A program made the position numbers and the translations under genes. DNA of 64,000 nt from Acidobacteria bacterium Ga0077553 (GTDB lineage: Bacteria > Acidobacteriota > Terriglobia > Bryobacterales > Bryobacteraceae): positions 32,637 through 96,636 of the forward strand of contig LNFE01000265.1 of the NCBI GenBank assembly GCA_001464575.1, read 5' to 3'. Below the pieces are notes generated by a model that worked only from the letters and a program-made list of their open reading frames with translations, had not been told where the DNA came from and ran no database searches. Below are positions 51,397 through 59,630 of this stretch, piece by piece (the first letter of the stretch is position 1; every line of letters starts with the position of its first letter).

Positions 51397-52106
51397 CCCT
51401 TTGTTTATCACCCCATTTGGATGACGGGGTGCTCTCCTGCGCTTCGCTGCTCTCGCAGGTGGAGCGGCCAGTGATCGCGACGTTCTATTCCTCCGGCGAC
51501 CGGCTCTATTTCGCCCGCCGCGCTGAGGACAAGGAGGCCTGCCGGCGGCTGGGGGCGGAGTGCCGGCACATGGGCTTGCCCGACGATCGCTTCCGCAGCT
51601 TCGTCGAGATTGTGAGCGGGCCACCGCAAGCTACGAAACGAAGCCAACGGGCGCTGGCGGGTTTATTGGAGGAGTTGGACCCGGAACTGGTGTTGGCGCC
51701 GATGGGGGTGGGCCATCATGTGGACCATCGGGAGCTGCGCGAGGCGGCGACGGCGCTGGTGCCGGCGGAGCGGTTGCTTTACTACGAAGACCGGCCCTAT
51801 GCCTTCGTCCGTGGCCAAGTGGAATTCACCTTGGGCTTGCAGCCGGAGCCGGATTGGCGCAGCTATTTCGCGGCGCACTACGTGAAGACCTATCTGGGTT
51901 CTTTTCCCCAGGAAACCGTAAAGGCGGCCTTTGGGGCCGCCCTTCCGTTTCCTGGTTTAACTTGCGTCCGGCAGTATCCGCCGCCGGATCTGGAGCCGTT
52001 GCGGGCTTATGCGACGCAACTGCCGGATCTGTTTGCGTCTCCGGCCGCGATGCGGAAGTGCTACGCTGCGCGGCCGGAGTGCTACTGGGCTAGAAAGCCA
52101 GCTTGA
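51384..52106 (+). CDS. PIG-L/LmbE-type N-acetyl-sugar deacetylase
   Basis: A 240-residue zinc-dependent deacetylase. The LSPHLDDGVLSC motif (His11, Asp13, Asp14) and the later HHVDH (His111-115) give the complete zinc site and catalytic Asp of the PIG-L family. These enzymes deacetylate N-acetylglucosamine on carriers: mycothiol and bacillithiol precursors, GPI anchors, and sugars on glycopeptide antibiotics. After two glycosyltransferases it would suit unmasking an amine on an attached GlcNAc. It ends the overlapping gene run and is convergent with the following receptor gene by 17 bases. Confidence 0.88.
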   Translation: MARVTLCLSPHLDDGVLSCASLLSQVERPVIATFYSSGDRLYFARRAEDKEACRRLGAECRHMGLPDDRFRSFVEIVSGPPQATKRSQRALAGLLEELDPELVLAPMGVGHHVDHRELREAATALVPAERLLYYEDRPYAFVRGQVEFTLGLQPEPDWRSYFAAHYVKTYLGSFPQETVKAAFGAALPFPGLTCVRQYPPPDLEPLRAYATQLPDLFASPAAMRKCYAARPECYWARKPA

Positions 52107-55100
52107 GCGCAAATTGAATCACGCGCCAGCTTTCGCCGTTCTGATTCGTCGTCGAGGAACTAGCCGTCGAAAGCGAAACGCAGCAGGCTTGGGCGAACAC
52201 GTTTGAGTTAATGGCCGGGCTGCCTACGGAGGCATCGCGCGGGTTGCGGAAGTTGGCGTGGTTCAGGGCGTTGAACATCTCCGTGCGGAAGGTCAGGCGC
52301 ACCCGCTCGGAGAGCTGGAAGCCCTTCGAGATGCCGAGGTCGACGTTCCAATACGACGGGCCCTGGAACAGGTTGCGGCCGAAGCCGAGTTCACCGGGAC
52401 CGGGGTTGACGAACATGCTGGCGTCCTGGAAGAAGACCGGGCCAATGACGCCGGGCTTGTTCTGCAGTTGGGGCCGGGGCAGTTCCGTGACGCCGGGGGC
52501 GAGCGCGGCGCGGCTTTGGGCCGTGCCGTTGGCGGTGAGGAAGCCGGAGCGGATGGTGAACGGTTCGCCGGATTGATAGGTGTAGATGGTGTTGAGGCTC
52601 CATCCGCCGATGACGGCGTTCACGGCGCGGTTGGCGTTGCGGAAGAGGCTCTTGCCGCGGCCGAACGGCATCTCGTAGATACCGCTGAAGTTGAGAACGT
52701 GCCGTTGGTCGAAGTCGCTGCGGGCCCGCTCGTTCTGGTAGTTACGGCCGTCGGCGGGGGTGCGGGCGGCGGTGGCGGTGAGGCCGCCGCCGGAGGTGGC
52801 CGCGACGGGGTCCACGGATAGGTTATCGATGGACTTGGAAAGCGTGTAGCCGCCGCTGAACAGGAGGCCGGCGGTGTCGAAGCGCTTGCGGAGGGTCATC
52901 TGCAAGCCGTGATAGATGGAGTCGGCGCCGTTATCGAGCAGGAGGATCTGGGCGAACTGCTGATTGGGGCGGAGCCGGGCGCCGAGGGTATTCTGCTCGA
53001 GGCGGAGGGCCATGTTGCCGGCCGCGTTTTGGACGGGGCTGAGGTCCGAGACGGAGGCCGTGGAGTTGGCGAAGGCGCTGGTCATGATGCCTTGCTGGAT
53101 GAGCGGAACAGCGTTGGCGCCGGCGCAGGGGGAGCCGTTGGCTAGGGTGCCGTCAGCGCGGCAGCCGTTGCCGAGGCCGATGTTCCGCTGCATGGCGAGG
53201 AAGCTGGGCAGGATGGGCCGGGCGTCGATCTGGTTGACGTCCCAACTGCGGTAGAGCCGGGTGCCGCGGCGACCGACATAGCCGACGCTGCCGATGTAGC
53301 CTTTGCCGAGGTCCTGTTGGACGGTGAAGTTCCACATGTGGACGGTGGGCAGCTTCAGATTCGGGTCGAAAATGCGAGCCGGCGGCGCCGTGTTCTGGGT
53401 GGCCAGGGGCGGGGTGAGTTGGCTCGAGGGCTTGGCCGAGGGCGGGGCGAGCTGCGTGGGCAGGTCGCTAAGCCGGACGTTAGGCGCGGTCTGGCAGCCG
53501 GGGGTGGTGGCGCCGCCGATGGTGGAGGTGCAACGGTAGATCTGGCCGGGTACGGCGGAGGCGACCGAGGTGACCTGGAAGGTGGCGATAGGATCGAAGG
53601 CCATGGTGTAGCCGGTGCGGATGACCATCTTGCCGGAGTTGCCGGGCGACCACGTCAGCGCGGCGCGGGGCGCGAGGGCCCCGGCGTTCCAATTCTTGTA
53701 CCAGCGGTCAGCCTGGACGAAGGTTACTAGGCCCTGGCTGCCGTCGATGTTCTTGTCCGGAACGTAGGTTCGGCCGCCCGCTTCGCGGGGCGGCGGGTTG
53801 AGTTCCCAACGGACGCCGTAGGAGAACGAGAGATTCTTGCGGATCTTCCAATCGTCCTGGGCGAAGAAGTTGAACTGCTTGGTGCGCTGGCCCTGGGCCC
53901 AGAGGGTGACTTGGTTGTCGCCGGTCTGGAAGGGGAGGAAGGTATCGCTGCGGAGGTCGCCGATGAAGTTGTGGGAGATCTGCGCGGGGATGCCGAGCAG
54001 GTCGTTGACCATGCCTTGGAGGCGGTTGAGGTCGTTGGAGGCGATACCCGGTGCGGTGGCGGTGGCCAGTGCCGGGAAGTTGAAGCCGGCGGGCGGGCGC
54101 ACGGTGCGCGAGAGAGAGATGGCCGGGGTGAGCGAGACGCCGCCGACGTCGCCGCGGCGATCGTTGTGTTGGTAGATCCGGATGTTGCCGCCGAACTTCA
54201 TGACGTGGGCGCCGGTGATGTAGGTGAGGTTGTTGATGATTTGATAAGTATTGACGGCGCGCTGGGTGCGGGGCGAAGCGGTGAAGTCGACGTCCGAATT
54301 GTTGAAGGAGAAGCGCGGCGTATTCGGGAAGAGCGGATTGGCTTCGCCCTGGGTGAAGAGGAAGTCAAAGCGCGAATAACCGACCGTGAACTCGTTGACG
54401 AGGCGGGGGGTGACGACGCTGCGGAGGCCGACGGCGGCGTTATAAGCCGGGCGGAAGACCTCGCCGCGGGCGGGGAAGCCGGGGAGGACCTGGGGACGGC
54501 CGTTGAGGGGGTCGCCGCCGAGGGTGTTCTGTTCGGCGCCGAGGATGCGGCCGAAGAGGTTGTGCTTGTCGTTGATGACGTGGTCGATGCGGCCGAGGTA
54601 CTGCGGGCCGCGGACCTGGAAAGGCGAGTTCCAGGCGAAGTTGCCGGTGTTGAGGCCGTCGCCGGAGGAGTACTGGTTGGGGGCCGGGTAGGCGCCGAGG
54701 ACGCCGCGGACGGCGGGGTCGATGCCGCGGCGGAGGGGATCGTTCTGGAAGATGTTAAAGCTGGCGACGCAGTTGGCATCGGTGGGGCTGGCGCACTCGC
54801 GGACGCCGGGGGCGAGGTTGCCGGTGGCGCGGTCGACGAGGATGGGGGTGTTCTGCGTGATGCGCTGGCCGTTGACGGTGAAGGGGTTGCGCTGGTCGAC
54901 GACGAAGTAGCGGAAGACGCCGGTGAGGGCGATTTGGTTATACAGGTCGACGGACTCGCCAAACGCTTTGTCGATGGGATCGGCGAAGTTCACCTGCTGG
55001 CCTTGCCAGGAGCCGAAGAAGAAGGTCTTGTTGCGGCGGATGGGGCCGCCGAGTTCGACGCCGTACTGGTTGAGCTTGATGATGGGTTTTTCGAGGCCTT

Positions 55101-55902
55101 GGGCGTTGGCGTAGAATTCGTTCGAGTTGAGCGCGGTGTTGCGGAAGAAGTGGAAGGCGGTGCCGTGGAACTGGTTGGTGCCGCCGCGCGTGGCGACCGA
55201 GATGTTAGCACCGGAGTTGCGGCCCTCTTCGGCGGAGGGGTTTGAGGTGGTGACCTTGAACTCCTGGACGTTGTCCGGATTGAGGCGGAAGATGTTGTTG
55301 ACGGGGTTGGGATTGGTGCTTTCGTTGGCTTCGATGCCGTCGATGGTGACGTTGACCGCGCCAGTGCGGGAGCCGTTAACGCTGACCGTGCCGCCGGAGC
55401 GCTGCACGACGCCGGGTTCGTAGATCAACAGGTTGAGCGGGTTGCGGCCGTTGAGGGGCAGCGCTTCGATGGCTTTTCGCTCGATCACGTTGCCAATGGT
55501 AGCGCCGGTGGTTTGAAGGATTTCGGCGGTGGCCTCTACTTGGATCGTTTCGGCGGCGGAGCCGATTTCGAGAGTGGCGTTGACGGTGGCCGGGGTGTTG
55601 ATCTGGAGGACTATCTTCGAGAGCTGGAACTTCTTGAAACCGGTCTTTTCAACGAAGAGGCTGTAAGAACCGACCGGGATGGACGGAAAGGCGAATAGGC
55701 CAGCGTCCGTGGTCGCGAGGGTGTATTTCAGCCCGGTATCTTCATTAGTGGCGACGACCGTGGCGCCTGGAACGATGGCGCCGCTCGAATCAGAGACGGT
55801 GCCGGAGAATTGAGTGGTGGAGGTCTGGGCCAGGGCCGAGATCGAAAGCGCAAGCGAGAGCAGAACCGTGCGCAGGGGGAAGCGCCCCAATAAGCGATAC
55901 AT
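52090..55902 (-). CDS. Oar-type TonB-dependent receptor-like outer-membrane protein
   Basis: A 1270-residue protein with signal peptide (FPLRTVLLSLALSISALAQ). It has a carboxypeptidase-regulatory-like domain (FSGTVSDSSGAIVPGATVVATN, about 32-115), a plug-like region (ALPLNGRNPLNLLIY, VTIDGIEANESTNPN, SAEEGRNSGANISVATRGGTN) and a long barrel ending QFALKLAF with a terminal Phe. The length is normal for the larger members of this acidobacterial family. Its ATG immediately follows the methyltransferase stop (TAG-ATG), so it is the distal gene of the minus-strand run starting at 58035. The substrate is unknown. Confidence 0.93.
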   Translation of the reverse strand: MYRLLGRFPLRTVLLSLALSISALAQTSTTQFSGTVSDSSGAIVPGATVVATNEDTGLKYTLATTDAGLFAFPSIPVGSYSLFVEKTGFKKFQLSKIVLQINTPATVNATLEIGSAAETIQVEATAEILQTTGATIGNVIERKAIEALPLNGRNPLNLLIYEPGVVQRSGGTVSVNGSRTGAVNVTIDGIEANESTNPNPVNNIFRLNPDNVQEFKVTTSNPSAEEGRNSGANISVATRGGTNQFHGTAFHFFRNTALNSNEFYANAQGLEKPIIKLNQYGVELGGPIRRNKTFFFGSWQGQQVNFADPIDKAFGESVDLYNQIALTGVFRYFVVDQRNPFTVNGQRITQNTPILVDRATGNLAPGVRECASPTDANCVASFNIFQNDPLRRGIDPAVRGVLGAYPAPNQYSSGDGLNTGNFAWNSPFQVRGPQYLGRIDHVINDKHNLFGRILGAEQNTLGGDPLNGRPQVLPGFPARGEVFRPAYNAAVGLRSVVTPRLVNEFTVGYSRFDFLFTQGEANPLFPNTPRFSFNNSDVDFTASPRTQRAVNTYQIINNLTYITGAHVMKFGGNIRIYQHNDRRGDVGGVSLTPAISLSRTVRPPAGFNFPALATATAPGIASNDLNRLQGMVNDLLGIPAQISHNFIGDLRSDTFLPFQTGDNQVTLWAQGQRTKQFNFFAQDDWKIRKNLSFSYGVRWELNPPPREAGGRTYVPDKNIDGSQGLVTFVQADRWYKNWNAGALAPRAALTWSPGNSGKMVIRTGYTMAFDPIATFQVTSVASAVPGQIYRCTSTIGGATTPGCQTAPNVRLSDLPTQLAPPSAKPSSQLTPPLATQNTAPPARIFDPNLKLPTVHMWNFTVQQDLGKGYIGSVGYVGRRGTRLYRSWDVNQIDARPILPSFLAMQRNIGLGNGCRADGTLANGSPCAGANAVPLIQQGIMTSAFANSTASVSDLSPVQNAAGNMALRLEQNTLGARLRPNQQFAQILLLDNGADSIYHGLQMTLRKRFDTAGLLFSGGYTLSKSIDNLSVDPVAATSGGGLTATAARTPADGRNYQNERARSDFDQRHVLNFSGIYEMPFGRGKSLFRNANRAVNAVIGGWSLNTIYTYQSGEPFTIRSGFLTANGTAQSRAALAPGVTELPRPQLQNKPGVIGPVFFQDASMFVNPGPGELGFGRNLFQGPSYWNVDLGISKGFQLSERVRLTFRTEMFNALNHANFRNPRDASVGSPAINSNVFAQACCVSLSTASSSTTNQNGESWRVIQFALKLAF

Positions 55903-56619
55903 CTACTGAGTATATGACGAAGCGATTAATGCGACTCCTTCACGTCCATTAAGTTGCATACTTTTTGGCAGATCCCGGCGGCAGTAAGTCCAGGCCCGAT
56001 CGACGGTTAGACCGGAGGTAGCGACCAGATGGGTTAATACGCTTTCATCTAGTAAGTGCAGTGATCGGGGAATCTGGCTGAGTTTCTTGTGGGTGGAGAT
56101 AGCGCGAGCGTCCTCGATCCAACCGGGCCAGCGGTCTCCCGTGCGGACGCGCTCTTCGTAAATAGGGATAAAGGCTTGGAACGGCTGCTGATAGGGTGTG
56201 CCGGCTTGGATGAAAAGCCGGCCGCCGGGGGCGAGCCAGCGGCGGACGTTGGCGATGCCAGTGATGAGTTCGTCGCCGATGAGGAAGTGAAGGACGTTCG
56301 AAGCGTGGACGGCGTCGAGGCTGCCCGGGGGGAAGTCCAAATCCTGGGGGAAGTGGCCGGGGGAGAGATGGAGGCGGGGCCGATGGGCGGGCGGGGTGGC
56401 GGCTTCGAGAGCGGCGAGATGGGCGGGGTCGGCATCGTTGGCGTAGACGGTAGCCCCGGCGGCGAGGGCGGGGTGGGTCGCGACGCCGTAGGCGGCTCCG
56501 ATGTCGAGTACGGGGCGTTGCGCCGTGGCGGCGAAGGCCACGAAGAGCTCGCTTAACTCGTTGAGAACGTTCGAGGTCCAGCCGGTGCGGTTGCGGGTCG
56601 GCTCGCGCCGGTGCCTCAT
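55903..56619 (-). CDS. class I SAM-dependent methyltransferase
   Basis: A 238-residue Rossmann-fold methyltransferase. SAM-binding motif I is VLDIGAAYGVAT, followed by acidic motif II VYANDADPAHL, then LDAVHASNVLHFL and a GGRLFIQAG strand. No substrate domain is obvious, so protein, lipid or small-molecule targets are all possible. The ATG overlaps the stop of the YCF48-like gene (ATGA), and the stop abuts the receptor start. Co-occurrence with a receptor may be simple operon packing. Confidence 0.85.
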   Translation of the reverse strand: MRHRREPTRNRTGWTSNVLNELSELFVAFAATAQRPVLDIGAAYGVATHPALAAGATVYANDADPAHLAALEAATPPAHRPRLHLSPGHFPQDLDFPPGSLDAVHASNVLHFLIGDELITGIANVRRWLAPGGRLFIQAGTPYQQPFQAFIPIYEERVRTGDRWPGWIEDARAISTHKKLSQIPRSLHLLDESVLTHLVATSGLTVDRAWTYCRRDLPKSMQLNGREGVALIASSYTQ

Positions 56620-57590
56620 CGCCAGGTAATCCGGGCAATGCGGCCTTTCGGCCCGACGGCCCAGCCGCGTTGGACGGCGTTGTAGCCTTCGGCGTTCACG
56701 GCTTGCCAGGTTTTGCCGCCATCGGTGGAGACGTCAGCGCCGTTGGTGCCGACGGCGACGACCGTGGTGCGGTCGAAGAAGACGGCTCCCGAGCGGTAGC
56801 CCCCCAGCCCGGGGATGGGTTGCCAGGCGGAGCCGTGGTCGGTGGTCAACGCGGCGATCTGCGTGGTTTGTTCGGGTTTGCGGTAGTCGCCGCCGACGGC
56901 GAGGGCGGTTCCGCCCGGGCCGAGCGCGAGGGAGAAGATTCCGGCGGAGGGCTCCTTCTGACGAAGCGGCGTTTCGGCGACGATCCAGGATTGGCCGCCA
57001 TCGACGGAGCGGAAGACGCGTGCCAAGCCGGTGGCGAACCAGATTTCTTGTTTGCCGCGGACGACGAGGCAGGTGCCGCTGGCGGCGAAGCCGCCTTCAC
57101 CGGGCAGCGCGGGCGGCGGGGTGCGCCGTTGCCACGTTTTCCCGCCGTCTGCGGTGGTTTCGATCACGAAACGGCCGTCGACGGGATCGCCCATCAGGAC
57201 GCCCCGCTTTTCGTCCCAGAAGGCGATGGCGTCCCAGAAACCCTTGGCGGCGGCGTTGGTTCGGAGCAGCTCCCAGCTGGCTCCACTGTCGCTGGTGCGG
57301 TAAAGGCGGGACTTCTCGCCTTCGCCGGCGGCCAGCACGATGGCCCGTTGCGCGTTGAAGGCTTCCACGTCGCGGAAGTCGAGGGCTTCGGCGCCGGGGA
57401 CGGGGCGTCGCTGCCACGTGGCCCCGTCGGTGGTGAGCAGGACGGTTCCGCCGGTTCCGCTGGCCCAGGCCACGCGGTGGTTCACCGCGGCCAGGCCGCG
57501 GAGGCTGGCGTCCACACCGCTTTTCTGCGGAACGAAGCCAAATTGGGCCGCCAACGGCAGCGCATGGACGAAGAGAAGGAGCAGTCGCAC
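56616..57590 (-). CDS. secreted YCF48/sialidase-like beta-propeller protein
   Basis: A 324-residue protein from GTG 57590, which gives a signal peptide (RLLLLFVHALPLAAQ); a longer frame would overlap the upstream gene. It has repeated propeller blades with Asp-box-like strings: LLTTDGATWQRRPV, YRTSDSGASWELL, TADGGKTWQRRTP, RSVDGGQSWIVAE and STDGGKTWQAV. YCF48-type propellers in cyanobacteria help photosystem II assembly; outside phototrophs the role is unknown, and no photosynthesis genes are near. Probably a periplasmic binding scaffold. Confidence 0.85.
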   Translation of the reverse strand: MRLLLLFVHALPLAAQFGFVPQKSGVDASLRGLAAVNHRVAWASGTGGTVLLTTDGATWQRRPVPGAEALDFRDVEAFNAQRAIVLAAGEGEKSRLYRTSDSGASWELLRTNAAAKGFWDAIAFWDEKRGVLMGDPVDGRFVIETTADGGKTWQRRTPPPALPGEGGFAASGTCLVVRGKQEIWFATGLARVFRSVDGGQSWIVAETPLRQKEPSAGIFSLALGPGGTALAVGGDYRKPEQTTQIAALTTDHGSAWQPIPGLGGYRSGAVFFDRTTVVAVGTNGADVSTDGGKTWQAVNAEGYNAVQRGWAVGPKGRIARITWR

Positions 57591-57609
57591 CCTTCTCAGG
57601 GTACCGAAC

Positions 57610-58035
57610 CTATTCGACGGTTGCCTTCTGGACGCCGAGGCCCTGGCGGAGATAGTCAATGCCTTCGACCGTAATGGTGAAGCGGCTTTTGTCGTCGGCT
57701 AGCACGAGCCGCTTGTATTTCATGTACTCGCAGACGAACGTGGCGCCCTCGCGGGGCAGCCCCATACGTTTTTCCACTTCGATGATCGAAACGGCAAAGC
57801 CGACGATATTCCGTTTTTTATTCAGATAGAGCATGCCCAGAATCCGCAGGAGCAACGTCTCGTCGGCGAGCAATTCCGATTGAATTTCGGCCAGTTCGCT
57901 CGCGCTCTGCTGGACGATTTCCTGTTCTTCGGGGCTGGGCTCGGCGGCCGGATCGGGCTCCGGGGCGACGTCCGGCGATACGGGTTTTCGCATCCGGCTT
58001 AGAATCGCCGAAAGGTCGGATGACGTAGTGGACAT
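57610..58035 (-). CDS. small protein with winged-helix-like C-terminal domain
   Basis: A 141-residue protein. Residues 1-55 are a low-complexity Pro/Glu/Ala-rich stretch. The rest is predicted helical with a winged-helix look: LLLRILGMLYLNKKRNIVGFAVSIIEVEKRMGLPREGATFVCEYMKYKRLVLADDKSRFTI, split by short turns. ATG 58035 was chosen over 58086 because the added 17 residues are unlike protein and cross the neighbouring promoter. It may be a small regulator of the genes downstream. No family is recognised. Confidence 0.55.
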   Translation of the reverse strand: MSTTSSDLSAILSRMRKPVSPDVAPEPDPAAEPSPEEQEIVQQSASELAEIQSELLADETLLLRILGMLYLNKKRNIVGFAVSIIEVEKRMGLPREGATFVCEYMKYKRLVLADDKSRFTITVEGIDYLRQGLGVQKATVE

Positions 58036-58116
58036 AAGCTTGTATCGGCGGTTTGCGGCCAATCCCTTAGGTCCGCTATAGTGCAAGAGGTTTTACCATT
58101 CCAAGGAGCAAATCGC

Positions 58117-58947
58117 ATGTCTGACGCCTCAGTTTCCGGCGCCGAATTTAAGCAGCAAATGCGCGACGGTCAGCCCAAGATGGGCTTATTTTTGAACTCG
58201 CATAGCCCGACCGTCGCCGAACAACTCGCCCACACCGGCTATGACTGGCTGCTGGTCGATTCCCAGCACGGCCCGATGGGCTTTGAGAAGCTTTCCGCCA
58301 TGCTCTGCGCCATCGCGAGCGGCGGAGCCAAGTCGATGGTCCGCGTCGCCGGAGCCCACGACCGCGCCGGCATCCAGCAGGCGCTCGACCTGGGCGCCGA
58401 TGGCATCCTGGTTCCCTATATCAACACGGCGGAGGAAGCCGCCCTCGCCATCAGCTGCGCGAAGTATCCGATGGCCGGCACGCGGTCGGTCTACTTCCCG
58501 CAGCGGAGCATGAACAAGGCGGGCCTGCTGGGCTACGCCGGCAGCGCGAATGACAATGTCATCGTGGCGCTGCAGGTGGAGACCGCGGCCTGCATCGAGA
58601 ACATTGAAGCCATTGCCGCGCTGCCGGGAGTGGACATGCTGTTCCTCGGCCAGAACGACCTTTGCATGTCGATGGGCCTCTACGTGAAGTACGAGTTTCC
58701 CCACATGTACACTTCGCCGGAGCTGCTCGAAGCGACCAACAAGCTGATCGAGCACGCCAAGAAGAACAATGTGATTCTGGGGATCTTCCTCTTCGGCACC
58801 AGCCGCGTGGGCGAGTTCCTCGAGAAAGGCTTCAGCTTCTTCAGCGTCGGCAACGACCTGCACCATATTCTGACCCAAGCCGGCGCGCATATCGCGGCGC
58901 TTGAGGGCATCGCCACCTGGAAGCGGCGTCCGACCGCGCTGCTCTAA
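58117..58947 (+). CDS. HpcH/HpaI-family aldolase
   Basis: A 276-residue TIM-barrel class II aldolase of the HpaI group: MGLFLNSHSPTVAEQLAHTGYDWLLVDSQHGP with the catalytic His51, VRVAGAHDRAGIQQALDLGADGILVPYINT, metal-ligand Glu in ALQVETAACIENI, and the Asp-Leu of LFLGQNDLCMSMG. Relatives cleave 4-hydroxy-2-oxo acids to pyruvate and an aldehyde with a divalent metal. The natural substrate here is unknown. AAGGAG lies before ATG 58117. It stands alone, divergent from the winged-helix-like gene. Confidence 0.92.
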   Translation: MSDASVSGAEFKQQMRDGQPKMGLFLNSHSPTVAEQLAHTGYDWLLVDSQHGPMGFEKLSAMLCAIASGGAKSMVRVAGAHDRAGIQQALDLGADGILVPYINTAEEAALAISCAKYPMAGTRSVYFPQRSMNKAGLLGYAGSANDNVIVALQVETAACIENIEAIAALPGVDMLFLGQNDLCMSMGLYVKYEFPHMYTSPELLEATNKLIEHAKKNNVILGIFLFGTSRVGEFLEKGFSFFSVGNDLHHILTQAGAHIAALEGIATWKRRPTALL

Positions 58948-58975
58948 AGCTCTAAACCGGAGTCGGCTGCGGGGT

Positions 58976-59335
58976 CTATTCGAGATCCCGCGGCCTGCCC
59001 CGCTGAATTCTTCGCATCAGACTTTTCACTTTCGCGGGGTCGACATCGGCTCCCGATTCAAACTGCAGATCCGGCGTGCGCCGCAACTGTAGCCGCTCGG
59101 CGACCTGCATGCGCAGGAACGACCGCGCTCCGTTCAACGCTTCGAGCACCGTGGCCGTCTCGGTTCCCACGGGTACCGAGACCATGACCCGCGCCTTCTT
59201 CAAGTCGGGCGAGACGTGGACTTCGTTGACCATGACGCCTTCGACGCGCGGATCCGCGAGTTCGAAACCGATCATTTCGGTGAGTTCAATGCGAAGGGCT
59301 TCTGACACCCGTTGGGCCCGAATCAGCGGTTCCAT
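58976..59335 (-). CDS. rbfA: ribosome-binding factor A
   Basis: A 119-residue KH-fold protein. RAQRVSEALRIELTEMI is the typical start, LADPRVEG carries the family DPR motif, and VHVSPDLKKARVMVSV precedes GARSFLRMQVAERLQLRRTPDLQF. RbfA binds the 30S subunit and helps mature the 16S rRNA 5' end. It follows ylxP by six bases in the conserved nusA-infB-ylxP-rbfA order. Confidence 0.96.
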   Translation of the reverse strand: MEPLIRAQRVSEALRIELTEMIGFELADPRVEGVMVNEVHVSPDLKKARVMVSVPVGTETATVLEALNGARSFLRMQVAERLQLRRTPDLQFESGADVDPAKVKSLMRRIQRGRPRDLE

Positions 59336-59341
59336 AATCTT

Positions 59342-59629
59342 CTACTCAATCCACTCTACTCCGCTACTGACCAACGTGGCGCCGAGCAGCGCGGCGGCTT
59401 CGTCTTCGGCCTTCTGCAAAAGCCCTTCGGCGTAGACCCGGTCGTTGGCAATGGTCACGACGCCCACCAGCCCGTGGGTCAACGAATCGTGATGCCCGAT
59501 TTCGGCTACCGCCACGTTGAAGTGGTCGCGCAGTCGGGCTTTTAGACTCCGAATGACGTTGCGCTTGTCTTTGATGGAGGTGGCGTAGTCGAGGTGCAGT
59601 TCCAAGTGGAGCACCCCGACCGCCGCCAT
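59342..59629 (-). CDS. ylxP: YlxP-like DUF503 protein
   Basis: A 95-residue protein with the DUF503 pattern: VGVLHLELHLDYATSIKDKRNVIRSLKARLRDHFNVAVAEIG is the conserved first half, followed by a short helix and GVEWIE. The fold is ferredoxin-like and the function is poorly known; association with ribosome maturation is suggested by its constant place between infB and rbfA. It starts one base after the infB stop. Confidence 0.93.
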   Translation of the reverse strand: MAAVGVLHLELHLDYATSIKDKRNVIRSLKARLRDHFNVAVAEIGHHDSLTHGLVGVVTIANDRVYAEGLLQKAEDEAAALLGATLVSSGVEWIE

Positions 59630-59630
59630 G

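Noticed and set aside
53911..55245. A 444-residue plus-strand frame rich in Gly, Asp and Glu
   Set aside because: Antisense to the Oar-type receptor gene; its composition is that of a shadow frame.
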